Numbered from the stretch's first letter, positions 16,772-25,482 are shown. The stretch: DNA of 64,000 nt from Streptomyces albiflavescens (GCF_014645835.1 NZ_BMMM01000022.1:96369-160368), one strand, 5' to 3'. The notes: generated by a model not told the origin, from the sequence alone. Program-made: numbers and translations.

Positions 16772-16951
16772 TGCGAACCAGGCCAGTCCCCACGCCGCCA
16801 GTTCCCGGATCCGCATCGGGGAGAAGTAGCCGTTGAACGGGCTGATCCCGAAGCACGCGCGCTCAGCCCTCTCCATCAGGTTCGCGCAGCGACTGCTCAA
16901 CGGAGTCACCGACATCCGGACCGCGGAGCCATGGCACTGATCTGAACTCAT
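16772..16951 (-). pseudogene. N-terminal remnant of a cyclodipeptide synthase-like gene
   Basis: The translation ERACFGISPFNGYFSPMRI followed by RELAAWGLAWF matches the start of tRNA-dependent cyclodipeptide synthases (G-(I/V)-S-x-x-N-x-YFS, then a Trp-containing helix before the Rossmann-like core). About 60 residues remain; the rest is lost. The flanking gap (16673-17023) shows nothing else. Confidence 0.5.
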
Positions 16952-17023
16952 GGCCGGACGCTATGCCCTTCCCCCAACAGCAACAGCAAGCAATTACCCG
17001 GCCGACTCACTCGAAGGGAGTGC

Positions 17024-17695
17024 TCAATGACCGCCGTCCGGCGCAGGGTCGGTCGGGGCGTAGTAGTGCAGGAACATCTCCACATCGTGCGAGATGAGTC
17101 GGTCGGACAGGTCGGAATCGAGTTCGGTGCCGTACGCGCTAAACACCAGGTGCGGATAGAGCATCAGTGAGTAGAGCTGGATGATCGCCACTTCCAGGTC
17201 GGGGATGGCGAGTCGGCCCTTGTCCACGAGTTTCTGCAGCGCGCCTGCCACGGCCGGGTGGTGGCGCCCCGGGGCTTGGTTCTGCCAGGCGGCGCCAAGG
17301 TCGGGGAAGCGGTGCAGTTCGCGGGTAACGAGGTTGCGCATGGCCAGGACGTCGGAGTTGTCCCGGACCCCCTTGACCCAGGCCTGGGCCGCGTCAGTGA
17401 GGGCCTTGTGCAGGTCGTCCGCGTCGGCGAGCTGGTCGATCGCGGCGACCAGGGACCCGCCGAGCGGGGCGTCGAGCGCGTCCGCGATCACGGCGGTGAA
17501 CAGGGCTTCTTTGCTGCCGAAGTGGTTGTAGATCGTCACTTTGGACACGCCCGCATTGGTGGCGATGAGGTCGATTCCCGCCGAGAAACCCTCCTTGAGG
17601 AAAGTCTCGCGAGCGGCCGTGATGATCGCCGCTCGCTTCTGCTCCGCGCGCGCTCCGGACGGTGGCTGCTTGACGGGGGCCGCCTCGTGATCCAT
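17024..17695 (-). CDS. TetR-family repressor
   Basis: 223 residues. The N-terminal HTH is typical (RAAIITAARETFLKEGF, IDLIATNAGVSKVTIYNHFGSKEALF). The C-terminal ligand domain resembles AcrR/TetR_C proteins controlling efflux pumps. It is divergent from an MFS remnant and an intact MFS pump, with two clear inverted repeats in between, so it most likely represses that efflux operon and itself. Confidence 0.9.
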   Translation of the reverse strand: MDHEAAPVKQPPSGARAEQKRAAIITAARETFLKEGFSAGIDLIATNAGVSKVTIYNHFGSKEALFTAVIADALDAPLGGSLVAAIDQLADADDLHKALTDAAQAWVKGVRDNSDVLAMRNLVTRELHRFPDLGAAWQNQAPGRHHPAVAGALQKLVDKGRLAIPDLEVAIIQLYSLMLYPHLVFSAYGTELDSDLSDRLISHDVEMFLHYYAPTDPAPDGGH

Positions 17696-17716
17696 GGCCG
17701 CATCTTAGTCCAAGTG

Positions 17717-17763
17717 AACTGAACAGTTGAGTTCAGTTGATATGAACTGTACTGTTCAGTTCA
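17717..17763. promoter_or_regulatory. Two TetR operators
   Basis: AACTGAAC-N6-GTTCAGTT (17717-17738) and TGAACTG-N7-CAGTTCA (17743-17763), sharing the half-site GAACTG/CAGTTC, lie between the divergent TetR gene and the MFS remnant. Confidence 0.75.
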
Positions 17764-18040
17764 TGAATGCAGTTCCTGTCCGCGCACCGGCGGAGTCCCT
17801 CTTCCTGCAGTGGCGCCGCCCCTGACTGGCCCTAGCCGTGCTCAGCGTGAGCCCTCTGGTGGTGGGGCTGGACACCACCGTCCTACTGCCCGGACAGGCG
17901 GGAGCCGCTGTCGCCCACACGGCCCGTGAGGCATTCGCTACAGGGCTCGGCCCGGCCAAGTTCACCGGAGCCGCGATCGCCGCTGCTGGCGTCGACACCG
18001 CTCTCACTCTTGCACCTCGCCGTATCGAATCCGACGACTC
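17763..18040 (+). pseudogene. MFS efflux gene with stop codon and large internal deletion
   Basis: The translation begins like an EmrB/QacA pump (PVRAPAESLFLQWRRP), meets a TGA at 17823, continues LALAVLSVSPLVVGLDTTVLL (first transmembrane helix), then jumps directly to a tail (VAHTAREAFATGLGPAKFTG and ALTLAPRRIESDD) typical of the last 50 residues of such pumps. More than 350 residues are missing. It starts directly at the TetR operators, so it was the original repressor target. Confidence 0.75.
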
Positions 18041-18052
18041 GGGAGACCAGTC

Positions 18053-19534
18053 ATGCGCCACGTACCGGAAACCGCCCATCCCGATCCGCACGGGCACGGG
18101 ACAGCTGCCCCTGCTGAACACCCACACCGATGGCGACTGTTGGCCCTGCTCTGCCTCGCCCAGTTCATGCTGATCGCGGACGTGACCGTCATCAACGTCG
18201 CCCTGCCGACTATCGGTGAGGACCTCGGCCTCGACGGCTCGGGACTCACCTGGGTCGTCACCGCGTACACCCTCTTCTTCGGCAGCCTGCTGCTGCTCGG
18301 CGGGCGGCTCGCGGACGCCCTCGGCAAGCTGCGCGCCTTCCTCGCCGGGTTGACGGTGTTCACTGCGGCGTCCATAGCCTCCGGGCTCGCAGTCGGTGGC
18401 GGAATGCTCATCGCCGCCCGCTCAGCCCAGGGCGTCGGCGCGGCCCTGATGTCACCGGCCGCGATGGCCCTCGTTACGGCCCTCTTCCACGGACCCGATC
18501 GCAACAAGGCCCTCGGAGTCTGGGCCGCGATCGGCGGCGCCGGATCTGCCGTGGGTGTGCTGCTCGGGGGCGTGTTCGTCTCCGGGCCCGGCTGGGAGTG
18601 GGTGTTCTTCATCAACGTCCCAGTGGGCCTCGTCGCTCTCTTCGCGGTCCCGGCGCTTCTCGGCAACTCCCCCGAACTTGTGCGTCGTTCGGGCGCCGGG
18701 GGCTCCGTCGATCTAGCGGGCGCTCTCACCCTCACCGCCGCGCCCGGCCTGCTGGTCTACGGGCTGGTGCAGACCCGCGACCACGGTTTCGACACGCCGG
18801 GTTTCTGGCTGCCGGTGATCGGCGCCTTGCTGTCGGCGGTCGTCTTTGTCGCGGTCGAGCGCCGGGTGCGCGAACCCCTCGTAAGGCTCGCGCTCTTCAC
18901 GCGCCGCTCGCTCGTCGGCGGCAGCACCGTCATGCTGGCCGCCTCCGGGCTGCTCATCTCGAGCTTCTTCCTCAGCTCGTTCTACGTCCAACACATCCTC
19001 GGATTCAGCGCGTTGAAGACGGGGCTCGTCTTCCTTCCGGTCGCCGTGGCCATCACCCTCGGAGCGCATGCCGCCTCCCACCTCGTGGATCGGTTGGGCT
19101 GGCGCCCCGCCGGTGCGATCGCCTTCGCCCTGACCGCCGTAGGTGCCGCGCTGCTCACGCGTCTGGACGCGAGCAGCGACGTCTGGACCGACCTCGTCCC
19201 TGGCTTCACACTGCTGTCACTCGCCCTCGGTACCGCCTTCGTCTGCGCCACTACCGCGGCCATGAACGGATTGCCGCACCAGGACATGGGGCTCGCCTCC
19301 GGGCTGGTGAGCACATCGCACGAACTCGGAGCGGCGCTCGGCGTCGCCGTGATCTCGACCATCGCCGGGGCAAGCCTTGAAGGTGGCGGCCCGGGGGCAG
19401 CGGCCGGAACGAGCGGCTTCGACCACGCCTTCACCGCGTGCGCGATCATCGCTGCCGTGGTCGCCGCCGTTGGTGCGCTGTTGCTGCCGGCGGGGCGCCC
19501 GGATCCGGCGCAGGGGCCGGTCATGCCACACTGA
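18053..19534 (+). CDS. MFS drug efflux transporter, DHA2 (EmrB/QacA) type
   Basis: 493 residues with 14 predicted helices. Motifs: LIADVTVINVALPTIGEDL in helix 1, the antiporter loop GGRLADALGKLRAF, motif C-like GPGWEWVFFINVPVG in helices 5-6, typical of proton-coupled drug efflux. It follows the gutted MFS gene and may use the same TetR-controlled promoter. Start at 18053 precedes a hydrophilic His/Pro-rich N-terminus. The substrate is unknown. Confidence 0.9.
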   Translation: MRHVPETAHPDPHGHGTAAPAEHPHRWRLLALLCLAQFMLIADVTVINVALPTIGEDLGLDGSGLTWVVTAYTLFFGSLLLLGGRLADALGKLRAFLAGLTVFTAASIASGLAVGGGMLIAARSAQGVGAALMSPAAMALVTALFHGPDRNKALGVWAAIGGAGSAVGVLLGGVFVSGPGWEWVFFINVPVGLVALFAVPALLGNSPELVRRSGAGGSVDLAGALTLTAAPGLLVYGLVQTRDHGFDTPGFWLPVIGALLSAVVFVAVERRVREPLVRLALFTRRSLVGGSTVMLAASGLLISSFFLSSFYVQHILGFSALKTGLVFLPVAVAITLGAHAASHLVDRLGWRPAGAIAFALTAVGAALLTRLDASSDVWTDLVPGFTLLSLALGTAFVCATTAAMNGLPHQDMGLASGLVSTSHELGAALGVAVISTIAGASLEGGGPGAAAGTSGFDHAFTACAIIAAVVAAVGALLLPAGRPDPAQGPVMPH

Positions 19535-19619
19535 CGGCGCCGTCGATCTTGGGTTCGGGCATGAGGGTACGCAGTTCCCGGAGGCTGGCGCTGCAACCGC
19601 CACGTGTGGCTGAGCAGCG

Positions 19620-20246
19620 TCAGCGCAGGGACTGCACGGCGTAGAAGACGCCGAGGGCCGCGGCCAGTGCGCCGAGCAGCAGGCGCAGCGCGGTCTCCGG
19701 CAAGCGGGGCTGCAGGTGCGCGCCGAGATAGCCGCCGATCAGCCCACCAAGACCGCAGGCAAAGCCGAGGTACCAGTCGGGAGCGATGTCACCGGAGCCG
19801 GTGAGGGACAGCAGCGCGAAGGACGCAGCGCCGGCCACGGAGGTGGCGAAGGTGGAGGCCAGGGCGGCCCGGGCAACCTGGGTGACGGGCATGCCCTGGC
19901 CGACCAGGACGGGTCCGAGGATGGAGCCGCCGCCGATCCCGTAGACCCCGCCGACGATCCCAACGAGCAGAGCCAGGCCTGTAATAGTGCGGGGCGAAGG
20001 TTCCGCCGCCGGTGTGGCCCGGGCAGGTCGGATGGTGCGGATGACAAGCCATAGACCGAGCGGCGTGAGCAGAACGGCGACGAGGAGGCGGAAGACATTA
20101 GCCCCCGGGACAGCGAACACCCGCACCACGGCGCCGATGACCACACCGGGCAGGGTGCCGACCACCAGGCGGCGGGTCAGCGGGCTGTTCAACAGGCCCT
20201 CGCGGCGGTAGCGCAGCAGGGCGCCCCGGTGGCCGCGGACTGTCAT
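19620..20246 (-). CDS. TauE/SafE-family permease, probably N-terminally truncated
   Basis: 208 residues with the family's second half (LVGIVGGVYGIGGGSILGP and TSVAGAASFALLS), but it begins at RYRREGLLNSPLTRRL, which is normally preceded by about 60 residues containing the first two helices and the first GGGG-type motif. The upstream sequence supplies no such region. The family exports sulfite or organosulfur anions; with half a repeat missing this copy may be inactive. It lies downstream of copA on the same strand, separated by a strong terminator. Confidence 0.7.
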   Translation of the reverse strand: MTVRGHRGALLRYRREGLLNSPLTRRLVVGTLPGVVIGAVVRVFAVPGANVFRLLVAVLLTPLGLWLVIRTIRPARATPAAEPSPRTITGLALLVGIVGGVYGIGGGSILGPVLVGQGMPVTQVARAALASTFATSVAGAASFALLSLTGSGDIAPDWYLGFACGLGGLIGGYLGAHLQPRLPETALRLLLGALAAALGVFYAVQSLR

Positions 20247-20262
20247 CGCCCTGAGAACCGGC

Positions 20263-20291
20263 GGGGCGCCCGGCCGGTGACCGGGCGCCCC
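20263..20291 (-). terminator. Terminator after copA
   Basis: Perfect 11-bp stem GGGGCGCCCGG / CCGGGCGCCCC with a 7-nt loop, 23 bp past the copA stop. No U-tract, as is common in Streptomyces. Confidence 0.65.
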
Positions 20292-20313
20292 AGATCGGAT
20301 GTTGCCGCTCCGG

Positions 20314-22596
20314 CTACCTGAAGCGACGCAGTCGCAGGCTGTTGGTGACGACGAAGACTGAGGAGAAGGCCATCGCGGCGCCCGCGATCATCGGGTTCAG
20401 CATGCCGAAGGCGGCCAGCGGCAGGGCCGCGACGTTGTAGCCGAAGGCCCAGAAAAGGTTGCCCTTGATGGTGGCGAGGGTCCTGCGGGAGAGCCGGATC
20501 GCGTCGGCGGCCACGCGCAGGTCGCCGCGCACGAGGGTCAGGTCGGCCGCCTCGATGGCCGCGTCCGTACCGGTGCCCATCGCCAGGCCCAGGTCGGCGG
20601 TGGCGAGGGCGGCCGCGTCGTTGACGCCGTCGCCGACCATCGCGACGGTACGACCATCCCCCTGCAGCCGCTTGACGACATCCACCTTGTCCTGGGGCAG
20701 GACCTCGGCGATCACCTCGTCGATGCCGACGGTCTTGGCCACGGACTCGGCGACGAGCTGGTTGTCGCCGGTCAGCAGGACCGGCTTCAGACCCAGCCTA
20801 CGCAGCTCGGCCACCGCTTCGGCACTGGTCTCCTTGACCGCGTCGGCGACGGTGAGGACGCCGCGCGCCTCGCCGTTCCAGGCGACGGCGACAGCCGTAC
20901 GCCCCTCGGCCTCCGCTGCGGCCTTGGCCTCGGCCAGCTCCTGAGGAAGGTCGATGACCCACTCCGCCAGGAGCTTCTCGCGTCCGACGAGGACCGCGTG
21001 ACCGTCGACGACGCCCTGGACGCCGAGGCCGGCGACGTTCTCGAAGTTCTCCGGCACCGGCAGGCTTCCGGCCCGCTGGATCGCACCGGCCGCGATGGCC
21101 TGGGCGATGGGGTGCTCCGAGGCGTGCTCCAACGCGCCCGCCAGCCGCAGCAGTTCGTTCTCGTCCACACCAGGTGCGGTGAAGACGTCCTGGAGCTGCA
21201 TCCGGCCGGTGGTGACCGTGCCGGTCTTGTCCAGGACGACGGTGTCGACGCGGCGCGTGGACTCCAGCACCTCGGGGCCCTTGATGAGGATGCCCAGCTG
21301 CGCCCCGCGCCCGGTCCCGACCATCAGGGCGGTCGGCGTGGCGAGCCCCAGCGCGCACGGGCAGGCGATGATCAGGACCGCGACGGCCGCGGTGAACGCG
21401 GCGACCGAGTCGCCGGTGACACCGAGCCACACCCCGAACGTACCAGCTGCGATCAGCAGCACCACCGGAACAAAGATCCCGGAGATCCGGTCGGCAAGCC
21501 GCTGCACTTCGGCCTTGCCGTTCTGCGCGTCCTCCACCAGCTTCGCCATGCGCGCGAGCTGAGTGTCGGAGCCGACCCGGGCGGCCTCGACGACGAGCCG
21601 CCCACCGGCGTTGACGGTGGCGCCGGTGACGGAGTCGCCCACGGTCACGTCCACCGGCACCGACTCACCAGTCAGCATCGAGGCGTCCACCGCGGAGGCA
21701 CCCTCGACGACAGTGCCGTCGGTCGCGACCTTCTCCCCGGGCCGTACGACGAAACGGTCACCGACGGCCAACTGCGCGACTGGGATACGTACTTCCTTGC
21801 CGCCTCGCAGCACGAAGACGTCCTTCGCTCCGAGCTCCAGCAGCGCCCGCAGCGCCGCGCCCGCCTTGCGCTTGGACTTCGCCTCCAGGTAGCGCCCGGC
21901 GAGGATGAACGTCGTCACGCCGGCCGCGGCCTCCAGATATATGGAGGAGGAGCCGGCGCCGCGGGAAATGGTGAACTCGAAGCCGTGCCGCATGCCCGGC
22001 ATCCCGGCGTCGCCCCAGAACAGGGCCCACACCGACCAGCCGAGCGCGGCGAGCGTGCCGATGGACACCAGGGTGTCCATGGTCGCGGCGCCGTGCCGGG
22101 CGTTCGTCCAGGCGGCCTTGTGGAAGGGGAAGGCGCCCCAGACCACGACCGGTGCGGCCAGCGTCAGCGACAGCCACTGCCAGTTGTCGAACTGCAGGGA
22201 CGGCACCATCGCCATCAGGACGACGGGCACCGTGAGCACGAGTGATATGTACAGACGCTGCCGCAGCGACAGCAGCTCACCATCAGCCGCCGGGGCGGTC
22301 TGTGCTTCTCCCTCGGTCGCGGCCGCGGTGACGGGCGGGGGCGGCTCTTCGGCGATGTAGCCGGTCTTCTCGACGGTGGCGATGAGGTCGGCCACCTCGG
22401 TACCGTCCGGGTACGCGACCTTCGCCTTCTCGGTGGCGAAGTTGACGGTCGCGGTGACGCCGTCCAGGCGGTTGAGCTTCTTCTCGATGCGGGCGGCGCA
22501 CGAGGCGCAGGTCATCCCGCCGATGGAGAGCTCGACCTCATGGGCGGGCGCGGGTCGCGCCTCGGGGACTGCCTTCTCGGGAGCCGTGCTGGTCAT
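20314..22596 (-). CDS. copA: Cu(+)-exporting P1B-type ATPase
   Basis: 760 residues. N-terminal metal-binding domain with GGMTC30-AS-C33; transmembrane CPC ion site in IACPCALGLATP; phosphorylation motif DKTGTVTTG; HP motif in HASEHPIAQAIA; nucleotide-binding hinge AMVGDGVNDAAAL; and the late transmembrane FGYNVAALPLAAFGMLNP with the Tyr-Asn pair of Cu(+) pumps. It exports cytosolic Cu(+). It is followed (upstream on the strand) by copZ 110 bp away, with a CsoR-type box in front of copZ, so copZ-copA is probably one copper-induced unit. Confidence 0.95.
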   Translation of the reverse strand: MTSTAPEKAVPEARPAPAHEVELSIGGMTCASCAARIEKKLNRLDGVTATVNFATEKAKVAYPDGTEVADLIATVEKTGYIAEEPPPPVTAAATEGEAQTAPAADGELLSLRQRLYISLVLTVPVVLMAMVPSLQFDNWQWLSLTLAAPVVVWGAFPFHKAAWTNARHGAATMDTLVSIGTLAALGWSVWALFWGDAGMPGMRHGFEFTISRGAGSSSIYLEAAAGVTTFILAGRYLEAKSKRKAGAALRALLELGAKDVFVLRGGKEVRIPVAQLAVGDRFVVRPGEKVATDGTVVEGASAVDASMLTGESVPVDVTVGDSVTGATVNAGGRLVVEAARVGSDTQLARMAKLVEDAQNGKAEVQRLADRISGIFVPVVLLIAAGTFGVWLGVTGDSVAAFTAAVAVLIIACPCALGLATPTALMVGTGRGAQLGILIKGPEVLESTRRVDTVVLDKTGTVTTGRMQLQDVFTAPGVDENELLRLAGALEHASEHPIAQAIAAGAIQRAGSLPVPENFENVAGLGVQGVVDGHAVLVGREKLLAEWVIDLPQELAEAKAAAEAEGRTAVAVAWNGEARGVLTVADAVKETSAEAVAELRRLGLKPVLLTGDNQLVAESVAKTVGIDEVIAEVLPQDKVDVVKRLQGDGRTVAMVGDGVNDAAALATADLGLAMGTGTDAAIEAADLTLVRGDLRVAADAIRLSRRTLATIKGNLFWAFGYNVAALPLAAFGMLNPMIAGAAMAFSSVFVVTNSLRLRRFR

Positions 22597-22706
22597 GGGC
22601 GTATCTCCTGGGTAGGCCAGGACGTACGGCGTCCGTATCAGCGGAGCGGCACGCCCCGGCGCGGGGAGGGTTCTCGCGTTGCCGGGGACTGACCCCGGCG
22701 GAGCTG

Positions 22707-23000
22707 TCAGGCCTGGCCGACGAGCTCGTAGCCGGCCTCGTCGACGGCGGCCCGGACGGCCTCCTCGTCGAGCGGGGCGGCGGATATGACGGTCACCTCG
22801 CCGGTCGTGGCGACGGCCTTGACTGCGGTGACGCCGTCGAGCGCGGAGATCTCCTGGGAGACCGCGCCCTCGCAGTGGCCGCAGGTCATGCCGGAGACCT
22901 TGTAGACGGTGGTGACGCCGACGCCCTGGACGTCGGCCGTGGCGCCGGAGCCGCAGGAACCTGTGCCGCAGCAGGAGCCGGAGTTCGTCTCAGTGGTCAT
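22707..23000 (-). CDS. copZ: Copper chaperone CopZ
   Basis: 97 residues: a Cys-rich leader (C10, C11, C16 in SGSCCGTGSCGSG) followed by one heavy-metal-associated domain with SGMTC40-GH-C43 and a closing EAGYELVGQA. It carries Cu(+) in the cytosol to CopA. The ATG at 23000 has GAGGAAG upstream; longer reading to 23117 would cover the operator. The extra N-terminal cysteines are unusual for CopZ and may give a second copper site. Confidence 0.9.
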   Translation of the reverse strand: MTTETNSGSCCGTGSCGSGATADVQGVGVTTVYKVSGMTCGHCEGAVSQEISALDGVTAVKAVATTGEVTVISAAPLDEEAVRAAVDEAGYELVGQA

Positions 23001-23082
23001 GGCTTCTTCCTCAGGGTGTGAATGCGCGGGTCGCCCTTGAAGAGGGGCATCGTTGCCGGCCCCTCCCGAACGCGACAACACT

Positions 23083-23099
23083 ATACCCCCCAGGGGTAT
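23083..23099. promoter_or_regulatory. CsoR-type copper operator for copZ-copA
   Basis: ATACCCC-CCA-GGGGTAT, a G/C-rich inverted repeat typical of CsoR boxes, 83 bp before the copZ ATG. The surrounding 23001-23264 stretch contains no gene. No csoR gene lies in the window. Confidence 0.8.
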
Positions 23100-23264
23100 T
23101 CCATCACCCTGTGGCACCGTTCACACGGCAACGGTCGAGCCAAGGCGCCGCTCGCGATATCGAAGGCCCTTCCCCCGCTCCCACGGCGACCGCAATTCCG
23201 CCTCGCCATGAAGGCGGCGCCAAACCGGACCCTGGTCACCGCGCCGGTCAGCGGCACCCGGCGG

Positions 23265-24134
23265 TCACGCGGCCATCATCAACAGCATCGCGGACATGGT
23301 CCCGCCCATGCCGATGTGCGCCGCCAGCGCGGCATCCGGCGCGGCTCCGAGTTTGCGCCGCCGACCATGGCCCGGCCGCTGCGCCGTCCTGGCCCTGTCC
23401 CACACCGCGAGCGTCAGTGACGTCAGGAAGACGAGCACCGTGTCCAGCATGGCAAGCAGCCAGCGGCCCCAGCTGAACCGCGAGCCGACACCCCGCCGAC
23501 CCTGACCCGTGCCACGGACCCTCGCCCACACGGACGCGCCGATCGACAGCAAGAAGTACGCGGCGAGCCCCGCGATCACGAATCGCCACCCGGTGACGGG
23601 CCCCGCGGAGGCACTGGTGTCGGCGGCGGCCTTCCCCATGCCCGGCATGTCCATCCCGGACATGGAGCCCATCCCGTGCATCGACTCCATGTCAGCCGCG
23701 TGACCCGCGCCCGGCATGCTCGCCATGTGCTTCATGCCCGGCATACGCGCCATGGAGGAGCCGCTGAGCGCGAGCACCGGTCCGGACGACGTACTCGTCA
23801 TGGCCAGCGTCATGATCACCATGCTGGCGCTGCCGACGATGAGGTGCACCCAGTGACGGCCCTGTTCCCACCCGCACTCCCGCGTGCGCTTGACCGCCAT
23901 CACCACACCGCCGAGTCCGAGCAGGCCGAATACCAGCGCCCACCACATGCCATAGCCCGCGTACCAGCCGACCGTCGCCGGCAGGGCCATGGCGGCCATA
24001 CACACACCCATCAGCAGGTCACCGCCCGCCGCGAACCGGATCTCGCCGCCGGTGGTCACCACCCGAACCGCACTCACGGCGGCCACCAAAGCGGCGACCA
24101 CCGCCACGGCCCAACTGAGCGCCATAGTTCCCAT
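23265..24134 (-). CDS. DUF5134 membrane protein with Met/His-rich loop
   Basis: 289 residues with about seven transmembrane helices in the DUF5134 pattern. Between helices 4 and 5 is a loop of about 45 residues rich in Met, His and Gly (MARMPGMKHMASMPGAGHAA, then MESMHGMGSMSGMDMPGMG), a probable extracytoplasmic Cu(+) site. The start at 24134 is chosen over 24143 because it puts the BlaI-type operator 28 bp upstream, exactly as for the L,D-transpeptidase gene. Function unknown; context says copper. Confidence 0.75.
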   Translation of the reverse strand: MGTMALSWAVAVVAALVAAVSAVRVVTTGGEIRFAAGGDLLMGVCMAAMALPATVGWYAGYGMWWALVFGLLGLGGVVMAVKRTRECGWEQGRHWVHLIVGSASMVIMTLAMTSTSSGPVLALSGSSMARMPGMKHMASMPGAGHAADMESMHGMGSMSGMDMPGMGKAAADTSASAGPVTGWRFVIAGLAAYFLLSIGASVWARVRGTGQGRRGVGSRFSWGRWLLAMLDTVLVFLTSLTLAVWDRARTAQRPGHGRRRKLGAAPDAALAAHIGMGGTMSAMLLMMAA

Positions 24135-24161
24135 GTTCACCATCCCGATGGACCGGTAATT

Positions 24162-24176
24162 ACTAGTGCCCTTAGT
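24162..24176. promoter_or_regulatory. BlaI-type operator, site D (DUF5134)
   Basis: ACTAG-TGCCC-TTAGT, embedded in TACTA...TAGTA, 28 bp before the DUF5134 ATG. It matches (A/C)CTA(A/G)-N5-TTAG(G/T). Confidence 0.55.
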
Positions 24177-24225
24177 ACGTCCCGGGATCGGAAGGTGTTC
24201 AGGAAGCCTTTGGCGAACCGGCGCG

Positions 24226-25440
24226 TCAGTGGAGGGCGCTGGCCTTCTTCCAGCTCTCCCAGTCGACGTTCCAGTCGCCGTAGCCGTTGTTGACCGCCAC
24301 GGTGTCGACGGAGTTGACCACGGTGACCGGGTCACCGAGGTGGACCTGCTGGTAGAACCACTTGGCGTCCGCCGTGCTCATGCCGATGCACCCGTGACTG
24401 CCGTTGATCACGCCGAACTTGCCCTCGTTCCAGGGCGCTGCGTGCGCGTACGTGCCGGACGGGGTGAGCTGGACGTCCCACTTCACCGAGCCAAGGTCGT
24501 ACGCCTCGGGGCCGAAGATGCCGACGGTGTCGGAATTCATGCGGATGGTCGGCACCTTGCTCAGGACGACCATCGTGCCGTTCCAGGTCTCGAAGCCCTT
24601 CTTTCCGGTGGAGACCTTCAGGGTCCGCAGGGTCTTGCCATTCTTCGCGACCGTCATGGTCTTCTTCTTGACGTCGACGGTGCTGGTCACGGCGTCGCCG
24701 ATGGTGAAGTTCACGACTCGCTGCTGGGTGCCGTACACGCCACCGCCCGCGTTGACGCCCGCGAGGTCCATGCGCAGGGTGACGTTGGTGCCGGGCTTCC
24801 AGTACTTCTCGGGGCGGTAGTCGATGCGGTCCTTGCCGTTGCGGTCCTTCATCCAGCTCCAGGCGCCCTCGACCGCGGGGGAAGCTGCGACCTTGAGCTT
24901 GCGCTCGATCGCCGCCTTGTCGGGGATCGGCTTGTTGAACGTGATCGAGACCGGCATCGCGACGCCGACCTTCGCGCCCTTGTCGGGGTAGTACTCGCCG
25001 ACGAAGGTGTTCGTCGCCGCCTCCGTAGTGAACGAGGCGGTCTTGTTGAGGGCCGATCCGCCGGATGCCTCGCCTGTGGCAGTCACCGTGTAGATGGCAC
25101 CCGGGGCGAGGGGTGTCGTGGAGGTCCACAGGGACTTGCCCTTCGACCAGGTGCCGGCAAGTGCGCCCGGACCAGGTGAGCTGACCTCGACGGACGAGAG
25201 TGATCCACCCTGGGCGCGCACCGTCACCTTCCGACTGACCGGAACCTTGGCTTTCGCGTCGCCGGGCTCCACCACTATCGCGGCCGGTGCGCCGTTGTCG
25301 CCATCGCCCCCCGCCTTGCCCGAGTCGCCGTCCGCCTTACCACCGGTGCTGCACGCGGCGAGGACGACGACGGCAGCCGAGGCGAACGCGAGCGGCTGCG
25401 CGATCCGGCGGCCGAGCCGCGATGTCAGGCGCTGTCGCAT
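24226..25440 (-). CDS. Lipoprotein L,D-transpeptidase (Ig-like + YkuD)
   Basis: 404 residues. Lipoprotein signal with lipobox VLAACSTGG. Two immunoglobulin-like domains (about 60-250) precede a YkuD catalytic domain with HAAPWNEGKFGVINGSHGCIGMS, containing the active-site Cys of the HGC motif. It makes 3-3 cross-links in peptidoglycan from tetrapeptide donors and, like the mycobacterial LdtMt2 type, acts outside the membrane. A BlaI-type operator sits 28 bp before its ATG, linking it to the copper regulators. Copper is reported to inhibit L,D-transpeptidases, so induction could replace poisoned enzyme. Confidence 0.9.
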   Translation of the reverse strand: MRQRLTSRLGRRIAQPLAFASAAVVVLAACSTGGKADGDSGKAGGDGDNGAPAAIVVEPGDAKAKVPVSRKVTVRAQGGSLSSVEVSSPGPGALAGTWSKGKSLWTSTTPLAPGAIYTVTATGEASGGSALNKTASFTTEAATNTFVGEYYPDKGAKVGVAMPVSITFNKPIPDKAAIERKLKVAASPAVEGAWSWMKDRNGKDRIDYRPEKYWKPGTNVTLRMDLAGVNAGGGVYGTQQRVVNFTIGDAVTSTVDVKKKTMTVAKNGKTLRTLKVSTGKKGFETWNGTMVVLSKVPTIRMNSDTVGIFGPEAYDLGSVKWDVQLTPSGTYAHAAPWNEGKFGVINGSHGCIGMSTADAKWFYQQVHLGDPVTVVNSVDTVAVNNGYGDWNVDWESWKKASALH

Positions 25441-25467
25441 GAGGCTCCCCCTCCCATTCCCTATTAA

Positions 25468-25482
25468 CCTAAGTACCTTAGT
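25468..25482. promoter_or_regulatory. BlaI-type operator, site E (L,D-transpeptidase)
   Basis: CCTAA-GTACC-TTAGT, with the core CTAAG-TAC-CTTAG a perfect inverted repeat, 28 bp before the ATG. Confidence 0.65.

Noticed and set aside
20998..22245. Plus-strand frame of 415 codons inside copA
   Set aside because: Antisense to an unambiguous P-type ATPase; no motif or ribosome site.
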